DNA of 9,596 nucleotides, taken from positions 1-9,596 of the forward strand of contig JAHJOS010000116.1 of assembly GCA_018820005.1 (NCBI GenBank), in the 5' to 3' direction. The position numbers were made by a program, and so were the translations under genes. This document shows, in pieces, positions 7,418 to 9,596 of the stretch. This DNA comes from Alphaproteobacteria bacterium (GTDB lineage: Bacteria; Pseudomonadota; Alphaproteobacteria; Rhizobiales; Devosiaceae). Under the pieces are notes generated by a model. It did no database searches. It worked only from the letters and a program-made list of their open reading frames with translations, and was not told the DNA's origin. Every line of letters begins with the position of its first letter. Within the stretch, counting starts at the first letter, position 1.

Positions 7418-7436
7418 GCGTCAAATTGTTTTTTAT
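7407..7436 (+). promoter_or_regulatory. Candidate promoter of the GntR-type gene
   Basis: TGGACA (7407-7412) and TTTTAT (7431-7436) with 18 bp between them resemble a sigma-70 promoter (5 of 6 and 4 of 6 bases). The TTATCGATAA palindrome overlaps the -10, which would suit autoregulation. On the other strand, TTGACG (7427-7422) is a possible -35 for the dehydrogenase, but I find no good -10 after it. Confidence 0.3.
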
Positions 7437-7442
7437 CGATAA
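7433..7442. promoter_or_regulatory. TTATCGATAA palindrome upstream of the GntR-type gene
   Basis: A perfect 10-bp palindrome in an AT-rich patch 23 bp before the GTG start of the regulator. It is a plausible operator for autoregulation, supported by position only. Confidence 0.35.
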
Positions 7443-7450
7443 GTGAAAAC

Positions 7451-7455
7451 AGGAG
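7451..7455 (+). promoter_or_regulatory. Ribosome binding site deciding a GTG start
   Basis: AGGAG lies 10 nt before the in-frame GTG at 7466. The open frame extends further upstream, but only to a TTG without a ribosome site and through the palindrome region, so the GTG is preferred. Confidence 0.55.
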
Positions 7456-7465
7456 CAGCCTGTCG

Positions 7466-8356
7466 GTGAAGAGCGACACAGTATTCAAGCAGGCCTTCAA
7501 CCAGACCCTCGATCTGCTCAGCGCTGCCGGCACTGGCGCAGCCCTGCCCTCGGAAAACGCGCTCAGTGCCGACCTCGGCGTCAGCCGCACCACCGTGCGC
7601 AAGGTACTGTTCCAATTGGCAAAACGCGGCTATATCGCCGGCCAGGGCCGCAATCGTGTTGTCGCCAGCGCCGTACCCGACGGCGCCCATTTCCCCCACA
7701 CCGAAACCATCGCGACCGCCCAGCAGGTCGAGGTGCATTTCATGGAATGGATGCTGCGCGGGCAGGCCCAGCCTGGCACCCAGATCAACGAGCTTGAACT
7801 GGCCCGAGTCTTTGGCGTCGGCACAACCGGCATAAGGGAATTTCTCAATCGTTTCAGGCGCTTCGGACTAATCGTCAAACGGCCCAATGCCGGCTGGGTC
7901 TTCATGGGCTTCACCCGTGAATTCGCCATGGAACTGTTCGAGATCCGCGAAATGTTTGAACTGCGCTCGGCGCGCGCGCTGGCGCAATTGCCCGACAATG
8001 CCGCCATCTGGCACCGGCTGCGGACCATCGAGCAGCAGCATCGCGACCTGCTGAACGAGATCGATGCGCGCTACCAGGATTTCTCCGATCTCGATAACCG
8101 CTTCCACCGCCTCATCAATTCGGCCGCGCCGAACCGTTTCATCGATGATTTCTACGACATCATCACCTTGATTTTCCACTATCATTACCAGTGGAACAAG
8201 CGCGACGAACGGGCCCGCAATGCAGTGGCCATTCATGAGCACCTTGAGTACATCCAGGCACTGCTCAGCCGCGATCTCGAGCGCGTCCAGGCCGCCTGCA
8301 GCCTGCATCTGGCATCCGCCCGCGCCACCATGCTTGCCGCGTTCGACGCCGCCTGA
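7466..8356 (+). CDS. GntR-family regulator with two winged-helix domains and an FCD effector domain
   Basis: A 296-residue regulator, longer than the usual 220-260 residues of FCD-type GntR proteins. Residues 8-69 form one GntR-like winged helix: LPSE (27-30), then LSADLGVSRTTVRKVLFQLAKRGYI (33-57). Residues 86-147 look like a second one: NELELARVFGVGTTGIREFLNRFRRFGLI (108-136), preceded by the GQAQPGTQI turn typical of the FadR class. The FCD all-helical ligand domain follows (about 150-290), with probable metal ligands Asp210, His214, His259 and His281. Such domains bind carboxylated metabolites such as hexonates. The start is GTG at 7466, set by AGGAG. The gene is divergent from the LgoD-like dehydrogenase and precedes a sugar-binding protein gene, so it probably controls both. 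E. coli lgoD also has a GntR-type neighbour (lgoR), as I recall. Confidence 0.9.
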   Translation: MKSDTVFKQAFNQTLDLLSAAGTGAALPSENALSADLGVSRTTVRKVLFQLAKRGYIAGQGRNRVVASAVPDGAHFPHTETIATAQQVEVHFMEWMLRGQAQPGTQINELELARVFGVGTTGIREFLNRFRRFGLIVKRPNAGWVFMGFTREFAMELFEIREMFELRSARALAQLPDNAAIWHRLRTIEQQHRDLLNEIDARYQDFSDLDNRFHRLINSAAPNRFIDDFYDIITLIFHYHYQWNKRDERARNAVAIHEHLEYIQALLSRDLERVQAACSLHLASARATMLAAFDAA

Positions 8357-8377
8357 TGGCACCGTGCATGCAGGTCT

Positions 8378-8421
8378 TTTGCCTGCTGTTTGCCCGTCGT
8401 TTGCCTGCACTTTGCATGCTT
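8378..8421 (+). repeat. Four tandem 11-bp repeats, consensus TTTGCCTGCNN
   Basis: TTTGC begins at 8378, 8389, 8400 and 8411, giving an exact 11-bp period for four units: TTTGCCTGCTG, TTTGCCCGTCG, TTTGCCTGCAC and TTTGCATGCTT. The array starts 22 bp after the GntR stop and is non-coding. An 11-bp period puts every unit on nearly the same DNA face, which suits cooperative protein binding or intrinsic bending. A TGCATGCA palindrome (8365-8372) sits just before it. No function can be assigned. Confidence 0.7.
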
Positions 8422-8463
8422 GCACACGACTCGTCATCATGCGTGGTTTGTGTAAAATGCTCC

Positions 8464-8492
8464 TTGACGGAACTTAATATAGAATGTCTGAT
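8464..8492 (+). promoter_or_regulatory. Candidate upstream promoter for the binding-protein operon
   Basis: TTGACG (8464-8469) and TCTGAT (8487-8492) are 17 bp apart. The -35 is good and the -10 matches 4 of 6 bases. If used, both overlapping inverted repeats downstream would lie partly in the transcribed leader. The alternative promoter is at 8553-8581. Confidence 0.3.
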
Positions 8493-8522
8493 CCATCACA
8501 GGCAAAAACAGATCAGACATTC
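8482..8522. repeat. Perfect 12-bp inverted repeat with 17-nt spacer
   Basis: GAATGTCTGATC (8482-8493) is the exact reverse complement of GATCAGACATTC (8511-8522). As DNA it could be a two-dimer operator; as RNA it would form a 12-bp stem with a 17-nt loop. Its right arm is shared with the hairpin at 8506-8533, so the two RNA structures exclude each other. Confidence 0.75.
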
Positions 8523-8533
8523 CTGATCTGTTT
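8506..8533. repeat. Perfect 11-bp hairpin repeat with 6-nt loop
   Basis: AAACAGATCAG (8506-8516) pairs exactly with CTGATCTGTTT (8523-8533) across ACATTC. The stem ends in TTT but no longer U-tract follows and GC content is low, so it is a poor intrinsic terminator. Together with the 8482-8522 repeat it gives three copies of the CTGATC/GATCAG half-site. Confidence 0.75.
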
Positions 8534-8536
8534 ACT

Positions 8537-8579
8537 CTGCATAAAAAACATTTTGCAGGTTGCTTGAGACGTGCATAAA
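8537..8579. repeat. AT-rich segment with CTGCA/TGCAG inverted arms and a repeated TGCATAAA
   Basis: CTGCA (8537-8541) and TGCAG (8554-8558) flank an A/T-rich core, and TGCATAAA occurs at 8538-8545 and again at 8572-8579. The segment lies between the inverted repeats and the binding-protein gene and overlaps a candidate promoter. The arms are short, so significance is moderate. Confidence 0.4.
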
Positions 8580-8581
8580 TT
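8553..8581 (+). promoter_or_regulatory. Candidate proximal promoter for the binding-protein operon
   Basis: TTGCAG (8553-8558) and TAAATT (8576-8581) are 17 bp apart, each matching 4 of 6 consensus bases. Transcription would begin near 8588, about 50 nt before the start codon. In that case the 11-bp repeats and inverted repeats are all upstream activator or operator DNA rather than leader RNA. Confidence 0.3.
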
Positions 8582-8639
8582 ACTCGCGCGCTGACGGGCC
8601 AACGATGCCTGCACTCCGCGCACCTAGGGAGAGAGAAAC

Positions 8640-9596
8640 ATGAACTTCGGCAAGTTGAATCGCCGCGCCATGATGGGGCTGTCCGCAGTCGCCCTGGCCG
8701 CCGGCATGCTCGGCGTGGCACCGTCCTCGGCACAGGACGTGACCATTCCAATCATCGTCAAGGACACGACGTCCTTTTACTGGCAGATCGTCCTGGCTGG
8801 CGCCCGCGCTGCCGGCAAGGATCTGGGTGTGAACGTTCCCGAACTGGGCGCCCAGGCCGAAACCGACATCAACGGCCAGATCTCGATCCTCGAGAACGCC
8901 GTCGCCGGCAACCCGGCTGCCGTCGTGATCGCGCCAACCGAAAAGTCCGCCCTGGGCGCGCCGATCACCGAAGCAGCCAAGTCCGTTCCGATCATCGGCA
9001 TCGACTCCTCGGCTGACTCGACCGCCTTCACCTCGTTCCTGACCACCGACAACGTCCAGGGCGGCCGCATTGCAGCCCAGGGCCTGGTTGCCGCCGTCAA
9101 GGCCACCACCGGCAAGGAAGAAGGCGAAGTCGCGCTGATCACTTCGGTGCCGAACGCCGGCTCGCTCGAAGAGCGCAAGCAGGGCTTTATCGAAGAGCTC
9201 GCCAAGTACCCCGGCATCAAGCTCGTCGCCGACAAATATGCCGATGGTCAGGCCGCAACGGGCCTCAACATCACCACCGACCTGCTGACCGCCAATCCGA
9301 ACCTGGTCGGCATCTTCGCTTCCAACCTGATCATGGCCCAGGGCGCTGGTCAGGCGCTGGCTGAAAATGGCGTGGCCGACAAGGTCTCGCTGATCGGCTT
9401 TGACAGCGATGAAAAGCTCGTGGGCTTCCTCAAGGACGGCACCATTGACGGTCTCGTCGTTCAGGACCCCTACCGCATGGGCTATGACGGCATCAAGACG
9501 GCCCTCGCCGCCTCCAAGGGCGAAAAGGTCGAGGCTTTCGTCGATACCGGCGCGAACCTGATCACCACCGCCAATATGGAAGAGGCCCGCAGCCAG
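8640..9596 (+). CDS. Periplasmic sugar-binding protein of an ABC importer, RbsB/Peripla_BP_4 type (C-terminus cut by window edge)
   Basis: The frame stays open for 319 codons to the window end. Only a short C-terminal tail should be missing, judged by family length. Residues 1-31 are a signal peptide: basic NRR (7-9), hydrophobic stretch 12-27, and probable cleavage after SSA31. The mature protein aligns by eye with ribose-type binding proteins: SFYW (45-48) in the aromatic binding wall, IAPTEKSALGAPI (97-109), PIIGIDSSAD with Asp122, SLEERKQGF with Arg179, FASN with Asn229, IGFDSD with Asp255 and VVQDP with Gln275. These match the positions that contact sugar hydroxyls in RbsB. The start is ATG with AGGGAGAG (8626-8633) 6 nt upstream. 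It is probably the first gene of an importer operon whose permease and ATPase genes lie beyond the window. The ligand is not determined; the LgoD-like and GntR/FCD neighbours suggest a sugar or sugar acid. Confidence 0.93.
   Translation, partial: MNFGKLNRRAMMGLSAVALAAGMLGVAPSSAQDVTIPIIVKDTTSFYWQIVLAGARAAGKDLGVNVPELGAQAETDINGQISILENAVAGNPAAVVIAPTEKSALGAPITEAAKSVPIIGIDSSADSTAFTSFLTTDNVQGGRIAAQGLVAAVKATTGKEEGEVALITSVPNAGSLEERKQGFIEELAKYPGIKLVADKYADGQAATGLNITTDLLTANPNLVGIFASNLIMAQGAGQALAENGVADKVSLIGFDSDEKLVGFLKDGTIDGLVVQDPYRMGYDGIKTALAASKGEKVEAFVDTGANLITTANMEEARSQ

Noticed and set aside
7358..7465. N-terminal extension of the GntR regulator from a TTG at 7358
   Set aside because: No ribosome site, the sequence runs through the palindromes and promoter-like elements, and a GTG with AGGAG lies downstream.
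8370..8386. GCAGG/CCTGC hairpin right after the GntR stop as a terminator
   Set aside because: A 5-bp stem without a U-tract; the CCTGC arm is part of the 11-bp repeat array.
8506..8540. Hairpin at 8506-8533 as a Rho-independent terminator of the GntR gene
   Set aside because: It lies 150 bp after the stop, is AT-rich and is followed by only three T residues, so a regulatory role is preferred.
8777..9235. Minus-strand open frame of 152 codons inside the sugar-binding protein gene
   Set aside because: The plus strand carries a full binding protein with signal peptide through this span; the minus frame is serine- and alanine-rich shadow sequence.

Overview
This is a GC-rich stretch (low 60s % GC by eye) from an alphaproteobacterium, most likely a Hyphomicrobiales lineage of the Devosia type. 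That placement is inferred from protein style, codon use and gene content, not from a marker gene. No RNA gene, insertion sequence, phage gene or CRISPR array is visible. Eight genes and their control regions fill the window almost completely; the first and last genes are cut by the window edges.

Region 1 (1-2715) is a sugar or polyol catabolism unit. A Gfo/Idh/MocA dehydrogenase and a sugar phosphate isomerase/epimerase form a leftward operon. It is divergent from a LacI-family repressor gene. The 247-bp gap holds two LacI-type operators, GTAAACGTTTAC and a weaker copy, 52 bp apart, on either side of a good leftward sigma-70 promoter.

Region 2 (2728-6271) is a gamma-glutamylated polyamine module. 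puuA (gamma-glutamylputrescine synthetase-like) and puuB (FAD oxidase) are translationally coupled on the minus strand. puuD (gamma-glutamyl-GABA hydrolase) is divergent. Together they cover steps 1, 2 and 4 of the Puu putrescine route. The aldehyde dehydrogenase (PuuC) and a transporter are not in the window.

Region 3 (6323-9596) looks like a second sugar or sugar-acid locus. A zinc-dependent dehydrogenase strongly resembling E. coli LgoD (L-galactonate 5-dehydrogenase) is divergent from a GntR/FCD regulator that appears to carry two winged-helix domains. Downstream lies a periplasmic sugar-binding protein of the RbsB type, probably the first gene of an ABC importer operon. The 283-bp gap before the binding protein is unusually structured: four 11-bp repeats in exact register, two overlapping perfect inverted repeats that share an arm, and an AT-rich segment with candidate promoters.

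The genes themselves belong to known families. The most novel material is regulatory: the 8357-8639 intergenic region and the double-HTH regulator that may bind it. I see no evidence for a wholly new multi-gene system here.
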